Below are positions 49,643 to 59,381 of a DNA stretch of 64,000 bases, one piece after another. The DNA comes from Argentina anserina. Lineage: Eukaryota > Streptophyta > Magnoliopsida > Rosales > Rosaceae. Position 1 is the stretch's first letter, and each line of letters opens with the position of its first letter. The notes under the pieces were generated by a model. The model saw only the letters and a program-made list of their open reading frames with translations. It had not been told where the DNA came from and searched no databases. The stretch spans positions 3,553,001 through 3,617,000 of the forward strand of contig NC_065874.1 of assembly GCF_933775445.1 (NCBI RefSeq). The letters run 5' to 3'. The translations under genes and the position numbers were made by a program.

Positions 49643-49710
<68 letters not shown>
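49643..49710. repeat. (TA)n microsatellite 2, abutting the copia element
   Basis: About 68 bp of TA, preceded by (TG)n at 49630-49640. The 5' LTR starts at the next base. Confidence 0.95.
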
Positions 49711-49714
<4 letters not shown>

Positions 49715-49891
49715 CCGGGAGAATTACTATTCTACCCTTGTGTGTGTCTTAGCCTAATAGGTTTCCTGTTAGGAGATAGATTAGCATCTCCGTAGTAGAT
49801 TAGGACTCCGAATCCTACGGGATTGTGGTGTTGTAAATGCCTATATATAGGCCCCCATATCATTCAATAATATACAAGTAATTCATCCTCA
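49711..49891 (+). repeat. 5' LTR of copia element
   Basis: 181 bp, TGTTCC...CCTCA, the same as the 3' LTR. It contains a TATA box at 49842-49850 and an AATAATATA stretch near its 3' end. Confidence 0.96.
49842..49850 (+). promoter_or_regulatory. LTR TATA box
   Basis: TATATATAG in the 5' LTR, about 40 bp before the LTR end; the expected place for the element's promoter in a short LTR. Confidence 0.6.
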
Positions 49892-49892
49892 A

Positions 49893-49910
49893 ACACGTTA
49901 TCAGCACGAA
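49893..49910 (+). other. primer-binding-like site of the copia element
   Basis: The sequence right after the 5' LTR reads ACACGTTATCAGCACGA. It is not the common initiator-Met site (TGGTATCAGAGC). The matching tRNA was not worked out. Confidence 0.5.
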
Positions 49911-49959
49911 GCCCTAAAAACCCTGAATCTTTTAGAGCCTTCCGAAATTTTTCTTCCTT

Positions 49960-50335
49960 TCCTCCGCCGCCGCAAGCTTCCTGCCGCCGCCGCAGCCCCT
50001 GCCTGCTGTCGCCGCAACCCCCTGCTGCCGCCGCAACCTCCTGCCCTCGCAGCCCCTGCCCTCGCAAGCCCCGCAGCCCCGCAGCCCTGCAGCCCCGCAG
50101 CTCCTGCACGCAGCCCCGCAGCCCCGCAGCTCCTGCACGCAGCCCCGCAGCCCTGCTGCGCGCCGCTCGCCGCATTCGCCGTTCGCCGCATTCGCCGCTC
50201 GCCGCATTCACCGCTCGCCGCACTCGCCGCTCGCCGCACCTGCTGCTCGCCTCAAAGCATTCAAAATTGCTCGCTGCTCGCCGCTCGCCGCACCTGCTGC
50301 TCGCCTCAAAGCATTCAAAATTGCTCCTCCCGCAT
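49960..50335 (+). repeat. GC-rich tandem-repeat leader of the copia element
   Basis: Dense CCGCAGCCCC, CTCCTGCACGCAGCCC and CGCTCGCCGCATTCGC repeats. They are followed by about two copies of a roughly 53 bp unit ending CATTCAAAATTGCTC (first near 50226-50275, second to 50325). The strong GC bias contrasts with the flanking AT-rich DNA. Confidence 0.85.
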
Positions 50336-50415
50336 ATTCACGCAAGAGACGTGAAAGTCACAAGCAAGGACTTCGCTCAAGAGAAGCTACTCCCGTATAC
50401 TACAAACCTCCCAAG

Positions 50416-50760
50416 GTAAATTTTTATAAACGTTCCCGCTTTTGAACGTATAGATATATTATATCGGGCGCTATTAGTCTTCTTCTTGTCTTAATTCCGG
50501 CCTTTCTTATAACGCCGATGAGACTATAGAGGGATGAGTTTCCCCTCTTGGTCGATGTTTTCTGTGTGACGGTCCTGGTGGAGTCACGATTGTTTTGAAA
50601 GGGAAGTTAATCGATTTTCGTGTGGTCGCCTGAGTGCACCGCTGTTTTGGGTGCGATCATGAGTATCGCCGCTTGCATCGATTTTTCATGTGACCATATA
50701 CGTCACCCCTTCTAATTCCTATTATACTTGAATCTAATCGATTCCGTATTCGTTTTGTAG
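50416..50760 (+). other. candidate leader intron of the copia element
   Basis: A donor-like site CCAAG|GTAAAT at 50416 and an acceptor-like TTCGTTTTGTAG ending at 50760, directly before the gag ATG. A second TTTTGTAG lies directly before the pol ATG at 52793. Splicing is inferred only. Confidence 0.4.
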
Positions 50761-51828
50761 ATGTCATCGCCATCTCGACCGGAATTTGGCCTTCTTGATC
50801 TAGAAGGAAAGGAATACCACCGCTGGGTTTCCGACATGGAACTCGCGTTTGAGAGCCGAGGGATTGAAGGCATGTTTGCCGACCCTCCTGCTGATTTCCC
50901 ACCTATGGCTAAGACTCAGACTCTCATCTTTATGAGACGTCACATCCATGCAACTCTCAAGAGGCAATACTTGAACGTAAAAGATCCTAAAGAATTATGG
51001 GACAAACTACGCTTGCGGTACAACAACGTTCATGATAAGCTTCTTCCTGAATTGACCGTTAGATGGGATAACATCCGTCTATTGGACTATAAGAGAGTGG
51101 ATGATTTCAATCAGGATATGCTATGCTTACAATCCGATCTTGGCACCGTTGGTGTCATCAAGACCGACTTAGATCTTCTCAATAAGACATTGGACACGTT
51201 TCCAATCAACTATGAGGTTCAAGCTCATACGTACCGCACTCATGTAGAGGAAGGGAAGATCCGGTCTTTTGCCGACTTAATGGCACTCTTAGCTAAGAAG
51301 GAGAGACATTCTGAGATTCTCCTCAACAACAACAATAGACCTGTTGGCACTAAAAGAATTTCTACGCCACAGGCTAACTATGGGAAAGCTCCTAAGCAAA
51401 AGAATCAATCAAGGAACGCTCCATATCAGCACCAAAATAACAACTCTCGTAGTGGGAGGCAACAAGGCCGATCTCGGCCTCGGTCCAATACATGGACCCG
51501 TGATGGTGGCGGCGCCGCACCCTCAGGGGGAGGCCGTCCCCGTCCCACACTCCAAGGAGGCCGTGCACCTCCTAATGCCTCCACTTCCGGTAATGGCAAG
51601 TCTCCATGCTTCAAATGTGGCTCCTTTAAGCACTTTAATCGCGATTGTCGCGCTAGCAAAGAGATGATCAAGGCTTACTCCGCCTACAAGAAGTTTCTAC
51701 AACCCGAATCGAATCATGTGGATGAGGACCATGAGATCGAGACTCACCATATCTCCATGAAACCCGAGCCCCTTGCTTCTAAAGCTAGGCCTCCGGTTGC
51801 TACCATGGATACTCCCGACTTTGATTAG
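50761..51828 (+). CDS. gag: copia Gag
   Basis: 355-residue capsid/nucleocapsid protein. The N-terminal two thirds match the UBN2/retrotran_gag type (LDLEGKEYHRWVSDMEL; LKRQYLNVKDPKELWDKLRLRY). A basic Gln/Arg/Gly-rich stretch follows, then one CCHC zinc knuckle, C-x2-C-x4-H-x4-C, from Cys283. A TAG stop lies immediately before the ATG, so this start is firm. The frame ends at TAG 51826-51828 and does not continue into pol; in most plant copia elements gag and pol form one frame. Confidence 0.93.
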   Translation: MSSPSRPEFGLLDLEGKEYHRWVSDMELAFESRGIEGMFADPPADFPPMAKTQTLIFMRRHIHATLKRQYLNVKDPKELWDKLRLRYNNVHDKLLPELTVRWDNIRLLDYKRVDDFNQDMLCLQSDLGTVGVIKTDLDLLNKTLDTFPINYEVQAHTYRTHVEEGKIRSFADLMALLAKKERHSEILLNNNNRPVGTKRISTPQANYGKAPKQKNQSRNAPYQHQNNNSRSGRQQGRSRPRSNTWTRDGGGAAPSGGGRPRPTLQGGRAPPNASTSGNGKSPCFKCGSFKHFNRDCRASKEMIKAYSAYKKFLQPESNHVDEDHEIETHHISMKPEPLASKARPPVATMDTPDFD

Positions 51829-52793
51829 TCGTTTTAGCTTCTTTAGCTTTATGATTCAAGTATCGTTATGGCCGACCGCCATTGTTATTTTCATTGACTT
51901 TGTAATAGTCTTTTGATTTTGGAATTAGAAGTTTATGTGTGATGTATTAAAGATTGGCATTCAATAAAATTTCTCACTTCTTGCTTACAAGACGATCTCT
52001 TTGAGAATTTTATTTATCCGACACTTAGCATGATGATCAACGTGTGCAACTCACGTGGTTTTTAAATTGGACGCTTTTGGGTTACATGGGACCCCAATAG
52101 CACTACATTGTGAATTTGGAACTTAAAATTCGGAAAACGAACCTCGGAACGTCGAAAAACGACGTCGTTTTGCCTTGGCCGGCCCCGGTTACTATTCCGG
52201 CGTTTCCGGCACGTTTTGCCGGCGTATTCGCCGTCTTCCGGCCATTTCCCGGCGTTTCCGGCACCGCCACTCGGCTCCTGCCGGCGTCCCCTGTCGGACC
52301 TGAAGTCCCGGCCTCCATACCGGCCAGTTTCGACAGCCGCCGGCCGGTGTTTCGGCAATAGGTGTCGGCGGTTTTCCACCGAGTTTTTCGACGATTTTTC
52401 GTCGTTTTCTCGTGATTCTTCCGGCATATTGCAGCAGCCCCTGCTGCCACGTTTTCCTCGCCCAAAATTCACCCGGTTTAGAGTTCTTTTGACATGGTTT
52501 TCCGGTTTATTTTTCCGGTTTTCTCCAAGTCCGTTCTATGCACTCACCGGTACTCTTTGTGTGTGTTTTCCACACCATTATTGGATGGTTTCTACCACCC
52601 TCGTTTATTGTTTGGTATTTCACTGCTTCAATACCATGATTTCCAACTCTTTAGTTGAAGAATGTAGTACTATTGCCATGTGATACATTCGATGGAATCG
52701 CGCTTTGTTCCGATTCCCTTTCTTACAATATCCTACGGCGTATTGTATAGAATTGTTCCCGTGTCGCTGACTCTCTTAATTGTAATTTTGTAG
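51829..52793 (+). other. gag-pol spacer of the copia element
   Basis: 965 bp with stops in all forward frames. It includes a GC-rich CCGGCG-type block at about 52170-52440. It ends in a pyrimidine-rich stretch and TTTTGTAG just before the pol ATG. Confidence 0.8.
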
Positions 52794-55700
52794 ATGTCCC
52801 GCGGTGAAATCGAATGTCTAGCTGATTGCGGCACCACCCACACTGTCCTACGGCACAGGCAGTTGTTCACGGATCTAGTGTTTTCGACTTCTTCGATGAC
52901 TACAATGATTGGCTCGAAATCCATCATTCAAGGAAGAGGCACTGCTTCTTTCATGTTGCCTAATGGTACGACTCTTAACGTCGTAGACGCTCTTTATGCG
53001 CCGAAGTCTCCCCGCACCTTGCTAAGTTTTAAGGACATACGTGCCAATGGTTTTCACCTCGATACTTATGTTGAGAATGGAGAGGAATATCTTTGCGTTA
53101 CCTCTGAGAACGCAGGCTATCGCCGCATCTTAGAGAAGATGAAGAGTCTTGGGAATGGTTTGTATCTTACTTCCATTCGGATCTTTGAATCATATGCGGT
53201 TGAACGCAACTTTTGTGATTCGGACTCTTATATGCTTTGGCATGCCCGTCTCAGGCACCCTGGACGTGATATGATGATTAGAATTCTTAAGAATTCACAT
53301 GGTCATCCATTTTTCAAGTCCCGGAAGCGATTGGACGATCACCTCACCCGTGCTCTGCACGGTGAGGCCATGCCGACCCATGCACCGCATGGTGAGGCCG
53401 AGCATGCCTCACTCGGCAGCTCCACGGTTTTCATGCCGTCGGTGGCGGCATCCCCTCCTTCACAGGAGCTTGTGATGCCTCCCGTGCTTTCACATGCCTC
53501 CATGGCAATTTCTGATGCCCATCGCTCGTTTTGCAAAGCTTGTTCTCTTGCTAAATTTCAAGGAAGTCCTTCTTTTGCTAAGGCTTCAACCGAGAACATT
53601 TCATTCTTACAACGTATCCAAGGTGACATTTGTGGACCTATTCAACCAGAATGCGGACCTTTTCGATATTTTATGGTATTGGTTGATGCATCGACGCGTT
53701 GGTCACACGTCGCATTGTTATCCACAAGGAATGCTGCATTTGCTAAGTTATTAGCTGAGATCATCAAACTTCGGGCTCACCACCCCGATTATACTATCAA
53801 ATCCATTCGTTTGGATAATGCTGGAGAATTCACCTCCAAAACTTTTGATGATTACTGCATGTCTATTGGAATCGAAGTTGAACATCCCGTTCCTCATGTT
53901 CATTCACAGAACGGTCTAGCAGAGGCTACCATCAAGCGTATTCAGCTTGTTGCTCGGGCAATGGTTATGGGTACTAACCTGCCGGTCTCTGCGTGGGGAT
54001 ATGCAGTGTTGCATGCAGCGACACTTATTCGTTTCCGACCCGCGGCTAACCAAGCGTTTAGTGCATACCAGATGGTAACTGGTTACGAACCCAATATTTC
54101 ACACTTACGCATCTTTGGTTGCGCCGTTTATGTGCCTATTACGCCTCCGCTGCATACTAAGATGGGTCCTCAGAGACGATTAGGTATCTATGTTGGCTAT
54201 AATTCCCCAACGATTGTCCGCTACTTAGAACCAACCACCGGAGATCTCTTTACTGCAAGATTTGCAGATTGTCACTTTGATGAGACATGCTTCCCGTCGT
54301 TAGGGGGAAATGGGAATGTTATCATTCCAAATGAACGTCAGGAATTGACGTGGTGTGTCCCCACTATGTCTCATTATGATCCCCGCACTGCTCAAAGTGA
54401 GTTAGAAGTGCAACGCATTATCGACCTCCAGAAAGTCGCGGATTCGATGCCCGACGGCTTTGTAGATATTGCTAAAGTGACGAGATCAAACATACCCGCT
54501 GCGAACGTACCGGCACGGTTGGATGTCCCGAAATACGGGCGTGGAAGACAAGCTCCTGGACCTAGCAACGTTGGCACCGCCCCTGACAGTGGGACGGAGG
54601 CCGACGGCGGCACCACCGTACGCCGTGGTGTTGCCGGCGCCCCTTGTGGCGACGATGCCGAGATGGCCCGGCATGGAGCAGCTTCGGCCTCGGCTCCTCA
54701 AAGAAAAAGGGGAAGACCGATAAACTCTAGGGATTCAAAACCTAGAAAGAAGCGAATGACTAAGGCACAGCGCGTCATCAACGATGAATCACCATCGTAT
54801 GAAGTTGTCTCTGATTACAGCTATGTCCATGAATCAACTCAAGTGTTTCCGTGGGACGCTATGGAACCTTGTTTGATGCCAGAGAACAACGAAATCTCAG
54901 TGAACTACACAAGTGAGCAGTCGGTCCGAAACCGAGCCACCACATGCATTGATGACGTTTTCGCTTATTCCGTCGCACTTGAGATCATATCTGAAGACGA
55001 CGTTGAACCTCGCTCTGTAGCTGAATGCGAACACAGAGCAGATTGGCCGAAGTGGAAGGAAGCAATCCAGGCAGAACTTGACTCATTAGCGAAGCGAGAA
55101 GTCTTCGGAAAGGTTGAATTGACTCCAAGAGATGTCAAACCTGTTGGACATAAATGGGTCTTCGTTCGTAAGCGTAATGAGATGAACGAGATCGTGCGTT
55201 ATAAGGCAAGACTCGTGGCGCAAGGATTCTCACAACGACCTGGTATTGACTATGAAGAGACTTATTCTCCTGTTATGGACATCATTACCTTCCGCTACCT
55301 TATTAGTCTGGTAGTGTCCGAAAGACTAAACATGCAGCTTATGGATGTGGTCACAGCTTATCTCTATGGGGATCTTGACGCAGAGATATACATGAAAGCT
55401 CCTGAGGGACTACCTTTACCTCCATCAAGTGCCTCCAGACCACGGAGTGCTCATGCAGTCAGATTACGTCGTTCGTTGTACGGGTTAAAGCAATCCGGAA
55501 GAATGTGGTACAATCGGTTGCATCAATACTTGGTGAGAAGGGGTTACAAGAATGATGAACTATGCCCATGCGTGTTCATACGAAAGACAAATTCCGGATT
55601 CGTCATCGTTGCGGTCTACGTTGATGACATGAACATAATCGGTACTCTTGATGAGATTGAAGAGACCGTGTCTTATCTGAAGTCGGAATTTGAGATGAAA

Positions 55701-56780
55701 GACCTAGGGAGGACGAAATTCTGTCTCGGCCTTGAGCTTGTGCATAGGGCTGACGGCATCTTAGTGCATCAGTCAAATTACACGCAGAAGATGCTTCGAC
55801 GTTTCAATATGGATCTATGCAGTCCATTGTCTACTCCCATGGTCGTCCGAAGTCTAGATATCAAGAAGGATCCATTCCGTCCTAAAGAGGATGATGAAGA
55901 CGTTCTTGGTATTGAAGTTCCATACCTTAGTGCGATTGGGGCACTATTGTATCTTGCTCAATGCACTAGACCGGACATATCTTTCGCAGTGAACTTATTG
56001 GCTAGATTTAGCTCTGCACCTACGCTACGTCATTGGAATGGAATCAAGCATTTGTTTCGATACTTGAAAGGTTCCCTTGACATGGGATTGTTCTACCCCT
56101 ATTGCAGAGAGAACACCGCCACGGTATCTCCCCACACCACCGCCGTCGCCGACCCCGGCCTTGCCGCCGTACGCCGCAGCGACGCCGCCGGCCGCCATGG
56201 CGTGGAGACCGTGCGCGGTGCCGAGAGCAGCCACCGGTCCCGTGCAGCTCTTTCCCCCGATGCAAAGACTCCAAACAACTTGTTAGTTGGTTATGCCGAC
56301 GCAGGGTACCTCTCTGACCCTCACAAGGCTCGTTCTCAAACTGGTTATGTGTTTACCATTGGGAATACGGCGATATCTTGGAGATCCACAAAGCAATCTC
56401 TTGTTGCTACTTCTTCGAATCACGCGGAGATCATCGCTCTCCATGAAGCAGTGAAAGAATGTGTTTGGCTACGATCACTTGTTCGCCATATTCGTGATTC
56501 TTGTGGATTAGTCTCTACAACTGATCAACCTACGTGCATTTATGAAGATAATGCTGCTTGCATAGAGCAGACGAAGTTAGGTTTCATCAAGGGAGACAAC
56601 ACCAAGCATATTTCGCCTAAGTTCTTCTACAATGTTCAACAACAGAAGTTCTTGAATGTTCAGATCAATCAAGTGAGTTCAGAATCCAATGTTGCGGATT
56701 TGTTCACCAAGTCTTTGCCTAAATCTACTTTTGTGAAACATGTGAAGAGCATTGGCATGCGTCGTTTATCGGAACACTAG
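52794..56780 (+). CDS. pol: copia Pol polyprotein
   Basis: 1328-residue open frame. An aspartic protease region lies at the very start (Asp11, reading ADCG where DSG or DTG is usual). A GAG-pre-integrase zinc finger follows. The integrase catalytic triad is Asp278, Asp341, Glu377 (35 residues between the last two). The reverse transcriptase has YVDDM (Tyr942) and the SLYGLKQSGRMWYNRL motif. RNase H has Asp1169 in YADAGY and the conserved NVADLFTKSLP end. Three GC-rich in-frame insertions occur at about residues 182-210, 590-635 and 1103-1160. The frame is intact, so the element may be autonomous if the protease variant works. Confidence 0.95.
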   Translation: MSRGEIECLADCGTTHTVLRHRQLFTDLVFSTSSMTTMIGSKSIIQGRGTASFMLPNGTTLNVVDALYAPKSPRTLLSFKDIRANGFHLDTYVENGEEYLCVTSENAGYRRILEKMKSLGNGLYLTSIRIFESYAVERNFCDSDSYMLWHARLRHPGRDMMIRILKNSHGHPFFKSRKRLDDHLTRALHGEAMPTHAPHGEAEHASLGSSTVFMPSVAASPPSQELVMPPVLSHASMAISDAHRSFCKACSLAKFQGSPSFAKASTENISFLQRIQGDICGPIQPECGPFRYFMVLVDASTRWSHVALLSTRNAAFAKLLAEIIKLRAHHPDYTIKSIRLDNAGEFTSKTFDDYCMSIGIEVEHPVPHVHSQNGLAEATIKRIQLVARAMVMGTNLPVSAWGYAVLHAATLIRFRPAANQAFSAYQMVTGYEPNISHLRIFGCAVYVPITPPLHTKMGPQRRLGIYVGYNSPTIVRYLEPTTGDLFTARFADCHFDETCFPSLGGNGNVIIPNERQELTWCVPTMSHYDPRTAQSELEVQRIIDLQKVADSMPDGFVDIAKVTRSNIPAANVPARLDVPKYGRGRQAPGPSNVGTAPDSGTEADGGTTVRRGVAGAPCGDDAEMARHGAASASAPQRKRGRPINSRDSKPRKKRMTKAQRVINDESPSYEVVSDYSYVHESTQVFPWDAMEPCLMPENNEISVNYTSEQSVRNRATTCIDDVFAYSVALEIISEDDVEPRSVAECEHRADWPKWKEAIQAELDSLAKREVFGKVELTPRDVKPVGHKWVFVRKRNEMNEIVRYKARLVAQGFSQRPGIDYEETYSPVMDIITFRYLISLVVSERLNMQLMDVVTAYLYGDLDAEIYMKAPEGLPLPPSSASRPRSAHAVRLRRSLYGLKQSGRMWYNRLHQYLVRRGYKNDELCPCVFIRKTNSGFVIVAVYVDDMNIIGTLDEIEETVSYLKSEFEMKDLGRTKFCLGLELVHRADGILVHQSNYTQKMLRRFNMDLCSPLSTPMVVRSLDIKKDPFRPKEDDEDVLGIEVPYLSAIGALLYLAQCTRPDISFAVNLLARFSSAPTLRHWNGIKHLFRYLKGSLDMGLFYPYCRENTATVSPHTTAVADPGLAAVRRSDAAGRHGVETVRGAESSHRSRAALSPDAKTPNNLLVGYADAGYLSDPHKARSQTGYVFTIGNTAISWRSTKQSLVATSSNHAEIIALHEAVKECVWLRSLVRHIRDSCGLVSTTDQPTCIYEDNAACIEQTKLGFIKGDNTKHISPKFFYNVQQQKFLNVQINQVSSESNVADLFTKSLPKSTFVKHVKSIGMRRLSEH

Positions 56781-56956
56781 AGTTTGGTAGACTTCAAGGG
56801 GAGTCTACATCACATGTTAAGATCCTTAAGTAGTTGGTGCGTTGTGCTCTTTTTCCCTTCGATCAAGATTTTGTTTTACCCAAGAGGTTTTTGTTTTGCT
56901 TGACAAGGTTTTTACCGAGGCAACGATGTGTGCACCATGCAACCTAGGCATGCGAC

Positions 56957-56967
56957 ACAAGGGGGAG
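56957..56967 (+). other. polypurine tract
   Basis: ACAAGGGGGAG directly before the 3' LTR, the usual second-strand primer position. Confidence 0.8.
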
Positions 56968-57148
56968 TGTTCCGGGAGAATTACTATTCTACCCTTGTGT
57001 GTGTCTTAGCCTAATAGGTTTCCTGTTAGGAGATAGATTAGCATCTCCGTAGTAGATTAGGACTCCGAATCCTACGGGATTGTGGTGTTGTAAATGCCTA
57101 TATATAGGCCCCCATATCATTCAATAATATACAAGTAATTCATCCTCA
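56968..57148 (+). repeat. 3' LTR of copia element
   Basis: 181 bp, identical by eye to the 5' LTR. Confidence 0.96.
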
Positions 57149-57174
57149 AATAATATATGCATTATTGCATTTCT

Positions 57175-57295
57175 CACTAAAATAAAGTTAGCAAAGACTA
57201 CAAATAAATTGTGGCTCTAATGTGGGTGTTGATGGTGTGGTCTTTGCCTAAAATCCCCACAAATGTGGCCTTTGCTAACTTTTTTTTTTGTAGTG
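57175..57295. mobile_element. small CACTA-like MITE
   Basis: 121 bp with inverted ends starting CACTA (left CACTAAAATAAAGTTAGC; right, read inward, CACTACAAAAAA then AGTTAGCAAAGG). CACTACAAAAA-type ends mark CACTA elements. A 3 bp target duplication is not evident. It lies 26 bp past the copia 3' LTR. Confidence 0.55.
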
Positions 57296-57978
57296 ATCTA
57301 TATAGTGTGACATTATATATACACAGACCCAATATTGGTATCTTCCAAAAATTATAGGTATGGGGGTGTCTGCCTCTCTGGGATTTGCTTTGTTTGATGT
57401 GCCTTGATTCTTTGCCTGTTTCTTTGTCCAGGTTTTATCACTAAAACAATGAAAATCAAACAAGCTATAGATGATCGGTTTACAAGGCTAGGACATGGTA
57501 TATTATGAGCTACAAAACCAACAAAAAAGAAAAGAACAAAACAAACACTAGAAGTTTGCTAATCGAGCTATAAGATTGAACCAATTAAACACATGATATT
57601 GCATCTGGATGTAGGAAATAATAACTACCAGCTTGCTAGCTAGCTCAGAATGGTGAGCATCATTGTGAAATCCAGAAGAGATGATGATTGGTGATGATCG
57701 AGTCAATGGTGACACGTGAGAGTGACAGTGATAGTTGACCAGTCCTGAAACAGGGATACCGGTGACCGAAAAAAAAAATTAACCAGAGAGATGCCCTAGT
57801 CCAGTAGTCATTTACGGTCATTTATATCTTCTTCTTCTTCTTCTTCTTTCTTATTCCTGCCTTATAATATGACTGGGTTTTGGCCTAACCTATTGGGACC
57901 AACGAAGCAGACTATGAGTCACAGTCTCTGCATCGGAATTAATTGGGGGTTGAACTGAAACATTCTTCAACCTGCGGA

Positions 57979-58006
57979 TCAATCAATCAATCAATCAATC
58001 AATCAA
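57979..58006. repeat. (AATC)n microsatellite
   Basis: Seven tandem copies of a four-base unit. Confidence 0.93.
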
Positions 58007-59041
58007 CCTTAAGGGATAAAAGAAGAGGAAGATGAATAGTGAAAGGGTATAAATTGAGCATAAAAATAAAGGGTGGTGGCGTTCGTGGTGCATAATCAAG
58101 CCATCAAGGCATGCAATTATGCAACATTATGCAAACCATTTTAAGAAGAGATGTGTGATTGATTGGGAAAATCACTTCAATTGGGGTTGGCTAGCTCAAT
58201 GCAAAATTTAATGAAAGGCACACTGATATCTTTGACTAACACGAAATGAATTAAAATGTATGTTCAAAATTTTTGAGCATTTGCTAAATTATCCAACTCC
58301 TTGTATATTTAATTTAGAGACGAAAGATGCACTCCTAAATAAAGATGATTTTTTCGAAGATTTGTACATTTATGCAACAATGGTGGTATTACACAAAAAG
58401 TCTACTTTACGTTTTGTTAAGAAGAACCTATGTTCTTAAGCGGGTACATTTTAAATGTTGAAAAAGAAATAAGTAATGGTGGTACTCATTAAATATGTCG
58501 TTACTCAAGTTTAAGTACTCTTAACCATTATCATGATTGTTTTTTTAAAAGTCTACTAACAGAGTTGAAGGAGACAAACATTAGTAACGACAACGCATAT
58601 GGTCGATGTTTACGCAAAATGTAATCAGACAAAACTTAACTGTTAATTTACTATCATTATCATAAGTTTTGATACGACAAAGTCGTTAAATAACTTATCA
58701 GATTGCGACAAATCGTAAAACTATTGTCTGATTTGAGTAATGAAAAATCGTTAACTGATACACATGTTGACGGCTCTTATTAAAATGGGATTTCAATTTC
58801 AAATCATATCAGTGATTCCATATCACTTGAATTAATACTCATACTTTCTCTATGATTATGGAAAATGAATCCCCAAATCAGAAAAATAATAAAGTTTGCT
58901 TGATCCTAATTGAAATAAACCCTTGTCTAAGTGGCACAAAATCCTTACATTGAAGTTTAACAGAGATTCAGTGTCAAATAATTGAAAGCAGTAAAATTGA
59001 AGCTTCCCACAGTCAATGTCAATCAAATTTTCTTGAGGGTC

Positions 59042-59381
59042 CTCTCTCTCTCTCTCTCTCTCTGTAACATTTATCATGATGATCATCACCATCATCAAAT
59101 ACCTGCTACAGTGTCCCCAGCTATATACACAGAACGGAGCCGTTGTGTTTTGGCTGTTGGTCCCCAATTCGAAAACTTCAAACTCAGTTTTCTCTTAAAA
59201 CACAAAACTACAAACTCCACGCAATAAACTAGAACTCTAGACCAGTTTTGGTTCCATGCTCAAACAAAACCTCTTTTATAATCCTTTGCCAAATGAGTTC
59301 TGTTCTGCTTACAGAGGTGTCTCTCTGTTTATGTCTCCAACAGATCTCACACCCATAACTCTCTCTCTCTCTCTCTCTCTC
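59042..59381 (+). repeat. two (CT)n tracts upstream of the STICHEL-like gene
   Basis: CT runs of about 22 bp each at 59042-59063 and 59359-59381, in sense orientation with respect to the downstream gene. Confidence 0.9.

Larger units (their letters stand above)
47020..49710. other. spacer between CRN pseudogene and copia element
   Basis: AT-rich intergenic DNA with two long (TA)n tracts at the right. No gene or RNA was recognised. Confidence 0.5.
49711..57148 (+). mobile_element. complete Ty1/copia LTR retrotransposon, two reading frames
   Basis: A 7438 bp element with 181 bp LTRs (49711-49891 and 56968-57148) that look identical base for base and start TG, end CA. Inside, in order: primer-binding-like site, 870 bp leader with GC-rich repeats, gag frame, 965 bp spacer, pol frame (protease, integrase, reverse transcriptase, RNase H: the copia order), and a polypurine tract. 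Both frames are open. Identical LTRs point to very recent insertion. No clean 5 bp target duplication can be read, because the left flank is a (TA)n tract and the right flank is AT-rich. Confidence 0.96.

Noticed and set aside
49864..50239. Three long minus-strand Ala/Arg/Gly-rich open frames
   Set aside because: They are read-through of the GC-rich trinucleotide-like repeats of the copia leader and not genes.
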